From: Jackrogersella multiformis
Lineage: Eukaryota > Ascomycota > Sordariomycetes > Xylariales > Hypoxylaceae
Length of the DNA: 64,000 nucleotides
Reading direction: 5' to 3'
Assembly: GCA_902806575.1 (NCBI GenBank)
Contig: CADCXD010000003.1
Location: 186,001-250,000 of the forward strand
In this document: positions 1 through 11,965 of the stretch, piece by piece
How positions within the stretch are numbered: position 1 is the first letter of the stretch
How the letters are laid out: every line of letters begins with the position of its first letter
The notes under the pieces: generated by a model
Told to the model about the DNA's origin: nothing
Databases searched by the model: none
The model's input: the letters and a program-made list of their open reading frames with translations, nothing else
Translations under genes and position numbers: made by a program

Positions 1-794
1 TATAGATTCCTGCATGCTCGGAGCCCGCCGCGGGGATTGGTTGCGCAAGACTACCTACGTATAGATGTTAAACAAAATAGCGGTTCCTAGATTCACTAGG
101 GCCTGATTTAATAATACCTAAATATATATTTTTACTTCACCACTCATACCCTATTTGGCACTGCCTATGTAAAGTGTAGAAATTATTTTATATTCCATAC
201 TTTAAGGTCAGCACGCCCCTATGAGGTGCGGCTGCGCGATGGGGTGCTATGATAGGGGAACAATAGCAGTGCAGGTGACATTATTTAATCAGGGAACGAA
301 TTCCCCCTTATAGACCCAATTTTTTTAACCATACAATGCTAGCGCTAATATCTCCCCAGTACTTCGGGTGGTTCCGTGTATGACTTGGGAGCAAGCATTG
401 CTAACGCCTTATGAGTTGACCATCGCGTTAATATGTCATTGATAATTCGGCCCTGTGTAAAGACAAGTGGCAATGAGTGCATTAATAGATTGACTGATGA
501 GGCTAGCATTGGCTTTTGATTCGATTATTTTAATATCATTATGAACAGAGAAAATTATTATAGTCGTGATAAGGTGGTATCTGCCACGTCGCGAGACGTG
601 TTTCGTCTAATGAAATAAAAGCAGCTGGGGAATCAAAGGTGAAAATCATCATAGAAGGTATTATAGTCGGATTTTTCATGACAGACGCCCACCATAATTG
701 AAAGGCCAAGTCGCCTATTATAGTTGCCACCCAAGGGATTCCCAGAGAGAAAAGAAGAAGAAGAAAAACCTTTAGGTAATTAATGGTTAACTCG
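1..794. other. AT-rich intergenic, no gene seen
   Basis: This stretch is AT-rich and lies 3' of the C2-domain gene. The open frames in it are short and have no recognisable domain, signal peptide or biased composition. I see no tRNA or rRNA. It probably contains the 3' UTR of the minus-strand gene ending at 795. Confidence 0.5.
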
Positions 795-2660
795 TCAGGT
801 GGCCGTACCGCTTCCGCTCGGCCCACCTAACGCAGCAGCCGTCTGCTGTTTGATTCGTCTCGGGTCTTCAAGCAGGTCCCAGGCTCTCTCCCTCTTACTC
901 TTGCGCCCTGCTTCTCCAGCTTGTTCCATTTCGTCGAGGTCGCTGATGTCGTCAGAGCTAAATGAGCTGGCGCTCGGGCTGCGATTTAACACCATACGCA
1001 CGGTGCGGCCTTCCTTCCTCTTAATCTTCATCTGGGCCTCCTTGAGTTTCTCGTCCTCTGGGTCATCACACGCTAGTGCTCGAATATCTAGACCAGGGAA
1101 GTTATGCTCCAAGAACTTTTGGAGGTCGGGCAGCACTGATTTTTCGGGACGATAAGTGCCGCTGCTGTTGTCGATGATCAATTGATAATCTTGCGGCCTC
1201 TTTGGTGGAGATTCTGTGGTGCTCGACTCGCCGACTTCGGGGTCCTCAGTTACATGGGACTTGTTCTTCTTTCGGATGAAGAATTCCCCAGAGAAGGCAA
1301 TATAAATGGCCGCATCGCTGTGCATTAAGTGTTTACTTAACATATCTAGGCCGAATTCAGGTCCCGTGGCGGTATACCGCAATAGTCCGTCCAGAGTGAT
1401 GATATAGGTGAAGAGCTGCCCACCATCGCCAAAGTGCGCCAACTTCAGAAACTGGGCAGTTGCCTCCTCGGTGCACGATTCGAACGTACCCCAATCGGTA
1501 TGTCTATCAAAACTGTATATACGGTTGTGTTGGTGGTGAAGAGCTTTGTGTAGGAGCTTACCCCGTAACCCGCGGCCTCGAAATAAAATCCCAATGATGG
1601 GCCGGAATTCGACAAACCTATGGTACATTTTCGGTGGGACTGGTCCAGCTAGTTGAATCTCGTTGGCCTGGAAATCATACTTTTGCGCCTTCTTCTCTGC
1701 TTTCTTCTCTGCCTGCTTGCCGTTGGTATGTGATGCAGACGCTGCTGCATCTTCGTCATGGCCGGCCGAGTCCTCAACCTCATCGTGATTAACCTTTACA
1801 CCCGTGATTCGGCCAATCATGGGAGAGAAGTGCTTAATATAGTAGGTTGGGCCGACCGTATACATATGGCCATAAGGCGGATCCGATCTGCCCAGAACAA
1901 CAGCACTCATATACAACCTTGGAGTCATAGATTCATCCTTGACGAATGCGGTGGTACAGGCCTTAAGAATATAGGCACGCTTACTACCGCTGCGCTTCTT
2001 GACTTCAAACTTGTTACCCGGGGATTCGAACCCCTCCCAGTTTTCGCTGAGGCGGTAGACTTGCATGCTTACGTGTCCGAGCCTGTCGTCATGGTCCGGC
2101 CAGTCTTCGTCATATAGGCGACACTTAAGCTTGAATCCAGACGATGGAACATTGGCGACGATCCATTCTTGCTCCCACTCAGGCTCCAGAGATTTCCTAA
2201 TTGTGCGAGTCCGGTAGACAAGATCCGGGTCTTCCTTATGCCGCTTCGGCAGCGAAGTTGTTAGAGTAGCGGTTAGGTAGGGGTCCGACGTGCCTGTGGT
2301 TATGTCGGCAACAGGTAGGTTTTCCGCTCGATGAAATGTGAATTTCACCGTAAAGCCCGGAGGGGCATCGGGGATTGGAGTAGAGTCAAACCCGCCAGGA
2401 GGCTTCGCTATGGCCTTGAGCTTCTTCTTCCGGTCTTTAAACTTGTCCTTGAAGGTGCTACTACGAGACACAGGGCCATCTTGCTTCTCATTGGCGTTAT
2501 CGAGGTGTGTATGTTCTCCGTTTTCGGGGGTTGGGTCGTGATCATCGGAAGTCTGTTGGACGCCTTTTTCATTATTCACATCGTTAGCAGCCTCTGGTTG
2601 CGATGACCGGTCTTGGTTATGAGGCGTTGAATCGGCCTTCCCTTCAATGGGAGTAGACAT
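795..2660 (-). CDS. C2 domain-containing protein
   Basis: This single-exon gene encodes 621 aa. I start it at the ATG at 2660, because the frame upstream opens only with a TTG codon. Residues 1-90 are polar and low in complexity. A C2 domain lies at roughly residues 95-215: TVKFTFHRAENLPVADITT, then SDPYLTATL, then a second Asp-rich loop around YDEDWPDHDD. Such folds bind phospholipids, often through calcium held by loop aspartates, and several of these are present. The middle and C-terminal part (KMYHRFVEFRPIIGILFRGRG, then WGTFESCTEEATAQFLKLAHFG) is a region I associate with fungal C2 proteins of unknown function. The tail is charged, with a Ser-rich segment and a basic stretch. No signal peptide or membrane segment is visible. 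A membrane-tethering or signalling role is inference. Confidence 0.85.
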   Translation of the reverse strand: MSTPIEGKADSTPHNQDRSSQPEAANDVNNEKGVQQTSDDHDPTPENGEHTHLDNANEKQDGPVSRSSTFKDKFKDRKKKLKAIAKPPGGFDSTPIPDAPPGFTVKFTFHRAENLPVADITTGTSDPYLTATLTTSLPKRHKEDPDLVYRTRTIRKSLEPEWEQEWIVANVPSSGFKLKCRLYDEDWPDHDDRLGHVSMQVYRLSENWEGFESPGNKFEVKKRSGSKRAYILKACTTAFVKDESMTPRLYMSAVVLGRSDPPYGHMYTVGPTYYIKHFSPMIGRITGVKVNHDEVEDSAGHDEDAAASASHTNGKQAEKKAEKKAQKYDFQANEIQLAGPVPPKMYHRFVEFRPIIGILFRGRGLRGKLLHKALHHQHNRIYSFDRHTDWGTFESCTEEATAQFLKLAHFGDGGQLFTYIITLDGLLRYTATGPEFGLDMLSKHLMHSDAAIYIAFSGEFFIRKKNKSHVTEDPEVGESSTTESPPKRPQDYQLIIDNSSGTYRPEKSVLPDLQKFLEHNFPGLDIRALACDDPEDEKLKEAQMKIKRKEGRTVRMVLNRSPSASSFSSDDISDLDEMEQAGEAGRKSKRERAWDLLEDPRRIKQQTAAALGGPSGSGTAT

Positions 2661-4051
2661 GACGGGAAGCAAAAACAGTGAATGATGTCAGGAGCAGCAG
2701 TATCTGTCGGCTCGTTGTCGGCTCATTTACTACGTGAAATACGAAGCAGTATCCTTGCTAGCATTCGGAAGTCCGAAAGGGAGGCCGGTGACGGATGCCA
2801 AGGCGGTAGTTTGGGCGCGCGCTCTCGGAGGGTCTTGGATCTCTTGGAGGTGATGGATGATGGGTGATGAATGGGGTTCCGAACTTATCAGGCTCCACCC
2901 AAGGTAAGGAATAGGCGGGAAAAGGAAAAGAATCGATAAACAAAAAGAAAACCTTGGTCTTGGCAAATGGGTAATTTAAGTATAATGATAATTATAGGAC
3001 AATTGAGGTCAATATCTATCCAATTGCTTGATGAATTATTTACGAAGAGAGAAGATTTGAGTATAAGAAAGTGGCATGAGGAAGTGAGAGGAAAAGAAAT
3101 TACACCCATTGCGCGCGCGCGACAGCTCTTTCGTATTTTCGTCTTTTCCCTCTCTCCTCTTTCCCTACCTAACAACTGCTGCCATCCATGAATGCCGCTT
3201 TACCGAATATACCTAGGTACCTAGGTACCTATGCGTGTTAGATGTGGCTGATGGTTAAATGCTACGTCACAATTTGGGATTAGTCAAGGCTTAGCGGGAC
3301 GATTAGACCAATCAAATCAAGAGGTTACCGATGGTGTGCGCTTATCATCGGATATTTTATTTATCCATCCCGAGAAAACTCTCAAAGTTTACTGAGCAGC
3401 TGAGGTCCCGAGGTCCAATTCGTCGTTCTGCAGATGCAGGGAATCGAGCACGTTTATCAAGGTTTACCTACCTCCAGCTCCGACTTTCCCGATCTCTTGT
3501 CATAGGTATCGTGCAATGATACCCTACCAGTCTCCACTAGCAATTAACCTAACCCAAAACCCGACCAGGATAATCTAGGTACCTAGCCTAATAATTAATC
3601 AACTTTTATCTTTGAAGACCTACGCCCACCGTACCTACCTATACCTAAGTAAGTGCCTGAAAGGTATCTCTATTATCTTTAAACTACAACTACCTAGGTA
3701 CCTACACTAAAAAATAATCTTGGAAATCTTCTCCTAACATTCTTGTAAGGCTATACGCTTCGAGATCAGCTTACCTTACCCCGTTGCTTATCAACATAAG
3801 CAGCTAAAATCATACGTGATACCGACTCAATCTATCCAACTTACACTTACTCTTACACTACCTGTCAGCCCTATCAACTTTACTATAGTCAAAGCAACTA
3901 GAGGATCGAGGGCTCGGGGCTCTCTCAAGAATTAGCCTATCGCCTCTACTAAGATTACTAGCTTAGGTATTTTATATGCATCTTACCTCCGCCTGTGGTT
4001 TCATCAAGCTTCGCCATATTGGGTCATCAATACCGCAGGCAATTTAATCAA
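2661..4051. other. Divergent intergenic region (promoters)
   Basis: This shared upstream region lies between the minus-strand C2 gene and the plus-strand homocysteine methyltransferase gene. It should hold both promoters and leaders. Several copies of the palindromic TACCTAGGTACCTA motif occur, notably at 3208-3232 and around 3577 and 3694. An alternating GC run (gcgcgcgcgcg) lies near 3112. I see no convincing gene. Confidence 0.5.
3208..3232. repeat. Tandem ACCTAGGT palindrome cluster
   Basis: Two overlapping copies of the self-complementary TACCTAGGTA unit sit head to tail. This is one of many such clusters in the intergenic DNA of this window, and the motif is absent from the long exons I read. 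Confidence 0.75.
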
Positions 4052-5183
4052 ATGAGCAAGGAAATCCTCGCTCCTGTCCTGTTCCTCGACGGAGGCCTGG
4101 GTACATCTCTCGAGGACAAGTACGGTGTCAAGTTCGACGAGCACACCCCTCTATGGTCTTCTCACCTTCTTCTTGATGACCCAGGGACTCTGAAGGCGTG
4201 TCAGAAGGATTTTGGTAACGTCCCCGTTGACATCTTGCTCACGGCAACATATCAAGTCTCTGTAGAGGCCTTTGCGCGAACCAAGACTCCAAGTCATACG
4301 CGAGGCGTCGACCGCTCTGATATCTTACCTTTCCTCGATCTTGCCGTCTCTATTGCTGAGAAGGTCAAGGCTCCTGAGGCACACGTTGCTTTGAGTCTTG
4401 GACCATATGGAGCCTGCATGGTTCCTAGTCAAGAGTATAGTGGCAAATACGACGCGGACCACAATTCAATAGACCAGCTGCTCAACTGGCATCGCGATCG
4501 CCTCTGCATGTTTGACAAGATCGATCGTCTAGGATCTCGCATCTCTTACATTGCTTTCGAAACCGTCCCAAGACTAGACGAAATAAAGGCCATCCGAAAG
4601 TTTTTCACCCGTGCTCTGTCATCCAATTCGAACACAGCATCTATTCTCAATGGGAATATCCCATTTTGGATATCATGCGTTTTTCCCGGCGATGACCATA
4701 CTCTCCCCGACGGTAGCATCATTGACCAAGTGGTCGATGCGCTCCTAAGTCCGGACTTTTCAGACGTTGTTCCATGGGGAATCGGTATCAATTGCACCAA
4801 GATCACGAAACTGCCTAGATTGGTCGAGATGTACGGGCATGCCGCTTCTAGGTTGGCAAATACCGGCAGACTTCGGACTCAGCCTACTCTGGTTCTTTAT
4901 CCTGATGGAACCAATGGCGAGATTTACAACACGGTAACCAAAACTTGGATTGCACCAGCCAGCCAACAAATTTCCATGGTAAGTGAAATTATAGATGTGA
5001 TTATGTGATCTCAAGCAAAGACGCTGAATATAAATCCAGTCCCCATGGGAACACCAACTTGCTAAAGTGGTCACTCAAGCTCGAAGCCAGCATTGTTGGG
5101 GATCTATCGTGGTTGGTGGTTGTTGTAAGGCAACCCATGACGACATCACTAGGCTTCGTGCCGTCGTTCGTGATACATGCTGA
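4052..5183 (+). CDS. Homocysteine S-methyltransferase
   Basis: There are two exons, 4052-4978 and 5040-5183. The 61-bp intron has a GTAAGT donor, a CTGAAT-like branch and a CAG acceptor, and lies in phase 0. The product is 356 aa. These enzymes methylate homocysteine to methionine, usually with S-methylmethionine or SAM as donor, using a zinc held by three cysteines. The fold start FLDGGLGTSLEDKYGV is at the N-terminus. The zinc ligands are visible as GINC (Cys248) and GGCC (Cys337, Cys338). The GGCC motif lies in exon 2, and reading through the intron instead loses it, so the splice is required. I start at the ATG of MSKEIL, because the frame opens upstream only with GTG. Length fits the family (about 310-360 aa). 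A cytosolic location is likely. The donor substrate cannot be told from sequence. Confidence 0.9.
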
Positions 5184-7020
5184 AGCATCGTTGAACCGAT
5201 CTACCGCCGGCACGTCGTTTGGGATCCGACCAAGTTGGGCGGCGCATTAAATGAGGTAAATAAGAGGTTGCTCGACCAGGAAAACATTGAGTAGACAAGA
5301 GACTAGACATGACTCGTCGAGTTTACACGATAAAGCCCAAGCCAATCATATGGCTACGATGACGCCTAATGCAAATTATTGAATGATCTTTTCATATGAA
5401 CGGCAACGTTGCGATATTCCATAATATGCCACCGGGCCACACAAAACTCCAAACTCCGGTTTATGATGCTTTGCAGAGAGAAATGAAATTGAGGGGTACT
5501 AGCCGCAAATACACTACGATCTATCTTGTCTGATCGACAATTTGTGATTTGAGGCTTGAGACGGCCCTTTATATTGATTTTTACCCCTTTCCTTCTCCAA
5601 TGTCATATGTATTTACCTACCTGGGCTGCTAGGTAATACCTACGTGCATATGTAGGTGGGCAGGTAGGTAATGTTTACTTTGTAAGTTTGGATGGTTGGT
5701 TGGTTTTCTGTCTCGCGTTCTTTGGGGATTCTTTTCTGGAACGGCCAAGTGCCAACTCGTACCCGCAGTTCTGGTGGCCTCTTGGCCTTCTTGGCCTTCT
5801 TTAGTGGTCTTCCAAATTCCGACGTTTCCTCATCAGCTCGCTTGACGGATCAACATTAGACTAATACCAATAACTCCACTGTACGGCTGGGACATGCATT
5901 GGTGCAGTTGCCGCCAGCTTATTTGTCAAATTTATGCCCCAGAATTTGGCACATCATCTCCACGTCTCGCACGCCAATCTGAGCGTGTCTCTACTTCGTA
6001 TACCAAATATTAACAATGACGGGATTTCAAGCGCAATTCATGCATGCATTAACTAAAAAGAGGCTTGCAGTTTATCAGGGGTAAATAAAATGAGATTGCC
6101 GGGTCAAGATCACAACGTTTAGTACCTGAGTCGGTATGCTTCTATGCGCTCATATTACCTAGGTCTATTTCGGAATATATTTCGGAACTAGATACTGCCT
6201 AGGTAGGTGTGTAGAGATATGCTAGGTAAGTTTCTAGTAACGGCAACAAACGTTTCTCTAGCTAATCGCTCTGTATGACCTAGTGTAGGCAGTAGGCTCT
6301 CAGCCGATGCAGCAAATAGCTGTATGTCCCCGTTTCGAGAGGGGATGCCTATTGGATCAACGATATTAGTGTCAATAATAGGTACATACGAACCTCGTAC
6401 AACAAAGCGGATTCAAGCGACGAGCAGGGGCGGTATACTTGCCACATGTAAGATTCCACGAATGGCAGGAGACCGTCTGAACCCATTATTTCCACAAATG
6501 CGGGTATTTTCTTTTTCTTTTCTAGTGCATATTTGAAAACCCCAGTAAGACCAGGTAGTTAGGTCTTTCAATTCGAGTTGCCAGATCAGGTTACATCATC
6601 TTCCTTTCACCATCGTATTCCCCTATCTCCCCTGACCGGTGCCTGCATCTCGCCCGCGTGGAGTGTGGTGTCTAGAGCAGCCCAAAGGCACTAATCCCAA
6701 CCGAGATTGACGTTGACCGGGGCTGCATTGAAGATCCCTGCAGGTTCTAAATAAACACCAATGGTCTCAAAGAGGACCCACGAAGAGGATCTCTGGGCAA
6801 ACGAACCAAGCTGCCGGATTAGCATGGAATAGTAGGTACGGCTGGTACGGGCGGCTCCTATGTGCAGCACTCTTTTTAAAAGCTCAGCTGCTGTCAGCAT
6901 CCACTGGTTCTTAAGATCTCTCTTCTTCTCTCCCATCATCCCAGATTGTGTCTACTAGTCGCATCTCACTTGATCGTTCTAACTTCAGTCATTCGCTTGT
7001 CGTGAAGGAAATCCGTCAAA
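5184..7020. other. Intergenic, promoter side of the wall protein gene
   Basis: No gene is supported here. The stretch includes a TGGTTGGTTGG run near 5690, several TAGGTAGG/ACCTAGGT motifs (5610-5670, 6160-6230) and the leader of the gene starting at 7021. The short minus-strand frame at 6691-6939 has no recognisable features. Confidence 0.45.
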
Positions 7021-8061
7021 ATGGTTCGTCTATTAAAGTATGCTGGCGCTAGCACCCTGCTGGTCGCTACCGTGAGCGCCACCTATGCCAGCTCCTCGGT
7101 GTATGAGGAGGATGATTGCACTGATATCGAGAGTGCCACCTCGTCTTCTTACCCGACCAGCAGCAGCTCCTCCATCGTTGGATACCCCGCCATCACCCCC
7201 TCGTCATCGGCTGGGTACCCGGCTATCAGCTCTTACCCGGGGACATCGTCGACAAGCTCGGAGGATGACTGCCCTCCGGAGACGGAGAGCGAGTCATACA
7301 GCACAACTTCCTCAGTCTACCCCACCGTCTCCGTGACACCGGGATACCCAGTTGAGACGCCGAGCTACAGCGCTAGCTCCTCCAAGGAGACTTCTGCTTA
7401 CCCAACCAAGAGCGAGAGTGCCTCTGTCTCTGTCCCTGTCCCCGTCTACCCCACCGGAACCGGGAGCGCTTCTCATCCCGTCTACCCGATTGGTACCGGC
7501 AGCGTCTCTACTGCCAGCTACCCTATCACCAGCGTCGTTACCTTCCCTGCGGAGTCGACCTTGACAAAATACACGACCCTCGTCTCCACGATCACGTCGT
7601 GCCCTCCCGAAGTGACCAACTGCCCTGTTGGGTCCCTCACGACATACGTGGTTCCGACGACGATTCCTCTAGGGTACCCTACCACCGTGTTCACCCAGAC
7701 TTTCCCCGCGGTGACTCTATCTTCCTACCCTGTCGAGACCCCGAAGTATCCTACCGATGTTCCCAGCAACCCGGCCTCGTACCCTGTTGAGACCCCTAGC
7801 CAGCCGGCTGTTTCCTATCCCGCTGAGACTCCCAGTAACGGTGCTTCCACCTACCCTGTTGCCTCCTCGACCCTGTCCACCATCTACAGCAACACTACTG
7901 CCTTCACTGCCCCGACCAAGGTGCCCGGATACCCTACCGAGATCCCGTCTTCGACATCCCCCGCCCCTTCGACCATCGTCACTGCCGGCGCTGCTATCGT
8001 GGGATCCGGCGTAACCGGTGCTCTCGTCGGCTTTGCCGCTCTGTGCGTTGGCATCTTCTAA
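7021..8061 (+). CDS. GPI-anchored Ser/Pro/Tyr-rich cell wall protein
   Basis: This intronless gene encodes 346 aa. It begins with a hydrophobic signal peptide (residues 1 to about 20, LLVATVSA followed by TYA). Most of the body is Ser, Thr, Pro and Tyr, with a recurrent Tyr-Pro motif (YPxxxPS, SYPVETPS and variants) repeated more than fifteen times. A short cysteine-containing segment (TSCPPEVTNCPVGS) lies near residues 192-206. The C-terminus is typical for GPI attachment: small residues around TAGAAIVGSG, then a hydrophobic tail ending ALCVGIF. Such proteins are O-glycosylated and bound to the membrane or wall glucan. The role (adhesion, structure) is inference. The coding sequence is GC-rich compared with its flanks. 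Confidence 0.85.
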   Translation: MVRLLKYAGASTLLVATVSATYASSSVYEEDDCTDIESATSSSYPTSSSSSIVGYPAITPSSSAGYPAISSYPGTSSTSSEDDCPPETESESYSTTSSVYPTVSVTPGYPVETPSYSASSSKETSAYPTKSESASVSVPVPVYPTGTGSASHPVYPIGTGSVSTASYPITSVVTFPAESTLTKYTTLVSTITSCPPEVTNCPVGSLTTYVVPTTIPLGYPTTVFTQTFPAVTLSSYPVETPKYPTDVPSNPASYPVETPSQPAVSYPAETPSNGASTYPVASSTLSTIYSNTTAFTAPTKVPGYPTEIPSSTSPAPSTIVTAGAAIVGSGVTGALVGFAALCVGIF

Positions 8062-9976
8062 ACCTCGTTAAATTGGAATACGGCATGCGTGACGAGGTGA
8101 TGGGTTTAGGTTACCTCGGGGAGCAAGGCGTGGGAATGGAGGAGTTAACATTCATGTGGAACACGGGTAGATCTGTAGACTCCTATTCTATGTATGCAAG
8201 ACCCCAGGCCCGCGAGGCTTACGAATCGCCGTGGGAGATAATTTGGGCTTTCTTGCAGTACACTTAATGTTGATTTAATATTAATGTAAATAATTCCAAC
8301 ATATCAGACGCTCCAGTCAGTCCCTCGTTTGTTAAGCGTCTGTGCCTTTTTAAATTATTTATACCACAAATTAACTGGTGGTCTGGTCGCTTTGAGCCAA
8401 GTTATAATAGTCCAATATTGCTTTCAAATGTGTGCTTGAGTAAGACCTGGCGGATGATAGAAATTCCGGATCGCGAATTTAGTAGGCCTAGAATAGCACA
8501 TGCTGTCGACGTATAACATATTGCCACTTCATACTCCGAGTTATGTCCAGCCGTCGGTCGTGTGATGTAAGATTTCTAAGCATTCAGTCACGATTTTACC
8601 ATATACAGCATGAAGGCGTATTTGTAGTAGTGAGTATGGTATTATAAGATTAGTACACATTTTTCATCTGACATGTGGTATGTGTAGCCGGCTTTGGCAC
8701 CTATTTAGGACGCTATAAATATAATATACCTTGGATATTTCTATTTCAGCCATACCTACCTAGGTAGGTACATTATAAGCCGACACGCAAGTATTGTGCT
8801 ATTCTTACGAGAAGGCAGATTCTAAAATCCTAATACATAATTTTAAGCTAATAAGCCATGTAAGTGCTTAACATTTATATTGGCATATATTACATGGGGG
8901 TTAATCTTATAGACACTTTAATGATATTATATTCTAAAGGAGATCATAGTATTAACCAAGCATTAATGCTTTATTAGGTATGAAGCGAAAAAAATAGTAA
9001 ATATATTTAATACTGGGATACCCGTTAATGTTGAGGAATAGAAAGGTGAGAAGTATTCCACAGATTATAAGTAAGAAATGTCTTTCAAATATGATGGTGA
9101 ATAGCCCAATAGGCCACAACACCCGGAAGGAAGTTGAGTACTATGAGGGGTTGTATTAGAGTTGTGTGTACCTAGAGCTGACCTGTTGTATGGATTTAAA
9201 ATGCATATTCGTGCGTTTTTAATGCCGGTGGATGGAGAGTAAGGGGTATTACATCGTGGCTCGTCATAAGTATACACATGTCATCTAACGTACAGAACAG
9301 TACTTCATGGAGTAGAGACTTGAATCCGTCCTAGATTTTAAGATTATATGACACAAAAATTACAAGAGGGAAGAATTTCGGAAAAGAACGGTTGCTTATG
9401 TGCCGAGTATCCTAATCCAATATGCTGTGATTACGGGATACCAAAATTTCTCGTCGTTACCTACCTAAGTACCTAGTGTTAAGTGAATCATATGAATATT
9501 AGAATGTGGAAGAAGCCCCTTAGTGTCTCCTCGACTAGTATAAGGAAGTAGCTTATGGCTGGGCTGTTTTGAGTGAAGGAAATGAAACTTTAGCATGTTA
9601 AACTTAAGGTGGCGTGCCATCCTCCGAGAAAACTATGAACCAATTTTATGTGTCGATAGTCTTGTCATCAGTTCAGGGGGCTTCTTAAGGTGTGGTGACC
9701 TCTCAGAATTCGAAGGATAAGTGCCCAGGTTCGAATAATCGTATGATCGCGGGTTTGCCCACTATATAACAGTCATATAATGGATGAGTACCGAAGTACG
9801 AGCTCATATGAAGGACTATAGATACAGATGCCTTTAAGATATAAGAATGTTTATGGGTACTGGCCTGGGGATCTAATAGCTAGGTGCAAAGGAACAACCA
9901 GAAACTTAGGAGCCTACCTCATACTTATATACTTGATATTTGCCGGAAACGTGTTATTTACAGTGATTATTAATGA

Positions 9977-9999
9977 CATTGGCACTAGAGGTGCCAATG
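9977..9999. repeat. Perfect 9-bp inverted repeat
   Basis: The arms CATTGGCAC and GTGCCAATG are perfect and separated by the 5-nt loop TAGAG. The element lies deep in the gene-poor region, far from any annotated gene end, so it is not an obvious terminator of a known transcript. Confidence 0.7.
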
Positions 10000-11367
10000 G
10001 GATTGTCCCTCTGAGCCCCCAATGACGCGTGGCATCGCATTTGACCCCGTCCCCCAATCGATATCTATCGTGGCTCTCTTTCTCCTTTTGGGCATGCTAG
10101 TAACTGGTTCGAGACACCGTCCTCGTTGGCTCGATTTTCTCGGCAGCTGCCGTTCGGCTTGCCACGCGGCCTACGTCCATCTTACCTACCTAGTGTAGGT
10201 ATGAATGTCGATCCGGACAAGATACAGTAATACACAGCCAAGATCCAATGAACCGTCGCCTTGGAACCGGATTACTAGAACTGTGGCGATGCAATCAAAA
10301 GCTTAATTTAACACCCATAGCATCGAGGGAGAGCCGCATACCTAAAAGGGAAGATTGACAGTATACTAACTCTCTGATTGGGTATTAGTTAGATATAAGG
10401 TCGACTACCGAGGAAGGACGAATAGGTGTCCTATCGTCGTCAAATTTCTAACTACTTCATTAGGATCTTTGAAAAGTCCCGGCTCATAGTCAACTAATAC
10501 ATTGAACGGTTGATTCTAGATTGGATTGACTCGGATGGCTAATGATAAAAATAAGGACGAGGACGAAGTAAACTCCGTCAGCTGGATATTGAAACTTGCG
10601 GTCTAAAGATAATTCATGATCTCCGATCCGAGACGACCCGAGAACAGTCGGTCGGCCGGTCGGCACAATGACACAATGTCATAATGACGAGAATAGAATG
10701 GTCGAGTTAGTCACAGGATTCACAGATATGTGGTGATCGACACTAGATCATTCTAATGTTACCATACGCGATACCAAAACCCGCAACTCCGTATGCAGGC
10801 CGGATGAGTAATGCGCAATAACAGGTAATGGGACATGTAATACGACTAAAACGACTAAACCAAGGACAAACATGGCTAAATAGTGCCATAAGCTCATGGG
10901 CTACTACTGTAAGGAATTATAAGATGCATGGATGGGGGAAAAAGTAAAGGGTATGATTTCTAAGCGACGGCCCATGACCAGGCCCGAGAGTCCGGTCCCG
11001 GCAAAGCCGTAAGTGGAGAATATGATAGTCATGGATAGGACAGAAGCGGAACTACGAGAGTAGGAGAGAAGGATTTAGAAGCAATAGAATAAAGGGATAA
11101 AGAGGGCGAATAAAAAAGGGGTGGATAAAGGAGGAGTCGGTCTGTGACTCATTTCCGGTATAAGCGGGATGCTTCTAAGATTGACTTTTAGAAATGGCGC
11201 ATCAGAAAAAAAAAGAGGAGTGATTGGAAAAAGAGTTGGTTGTTAAAATGTGATATGGGATATGGTGATAATGGATACGAAAAAGGTGGAAAAGGTGAGA
11301 AATATGGAAAAGGGTGTTGTTCATAATATATGTTCATAAAGGTACCGTTGTTCATAACTCTATGTGA

Positions 11368-11418
11368 TTGTTGTTGCTGTGTTGCTGTTGTTGCTGTTGT
11401 TGTTGCTGCTGCTGCTGC
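11368..11418. repeat. TTG/CTG microsatellite
   Basis: An imperfect trinucleotide run alternates TTG and CTG units and ends in four consecutive CTG-type triplets. It lies in non-coding DNA. Confidence 0.8.
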
Positions 11419-11875
11419 GGTTATTGTTTCTGGTAGCTGTTACCTGTAGGTACAATGTGCATGTGTGACATGCGTGACATGCGTGGAGGCCGGAAATAAT
11501 GTTGAAAGAGCGAAGTGCGCCGACCCCTCCGAGGTGGGAAAATGGGGGGGGGGAGGGAAAGGACCGGCCGGATCTTATGTTGACTTTTATTTTTTTTGCT
11601 AAGCTGCTAAGCCAATCCGATCATCCAATTCGAAAACTTAGCAAGTGCAATTACAGACCTGGGAAGTCCATATATTTAAATATGGAATCGGTAGCGGTAG
11701 GCTAGGTAGGTACTAGGCAGGTATACAAGGACGTACCTCCGTGCATACTATGGATACCCGACATCATACATTTGAATGTAAGGCAATCACCAGTCGCCCG
11801 TCACCAGTCACCAGCATACGGATTACACATAACACCAGCTGGAACCCACATATTACATCAAAATATCCTGTACAT

Positions 11876-11965
11876 TACCTAGGTATACGTACCTACCTAG
11901 CCTGGGTAACAACCTTTAAAGTACCTAGGTACATTGGATACCCGCGTACCTAGGTAGGTACCATA
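11876..11965. repeat. Cluster of CCTAGG/TAGGTACC palindromes
   Basis: At least four copies of the ACCTAGGTA-type unit lie within 90 bp, alternating with GTACCTA. This is among the densest clusters in the window. Confidence 0.7.

Noticed and set aside
2022..2048. A tRNA T-arm-like GGGGATTCGAACCCC stretch
   Set aside because: It lies inside the C2-domain coding sequence, and no A box or cloverleaf surrounds it. It is a coincidence of codons.
795..2672. Start of the C2 gene at 2672
   Set aside because: The codon there is TTG. The first ATG in frame is at 2660, and a fungal gene would start there.
6691..6939. Minus-strand frame of 82 codons before the wall protein gene
   Set aside because: It lies in promoter space, has no recognisable features, and could be chance.
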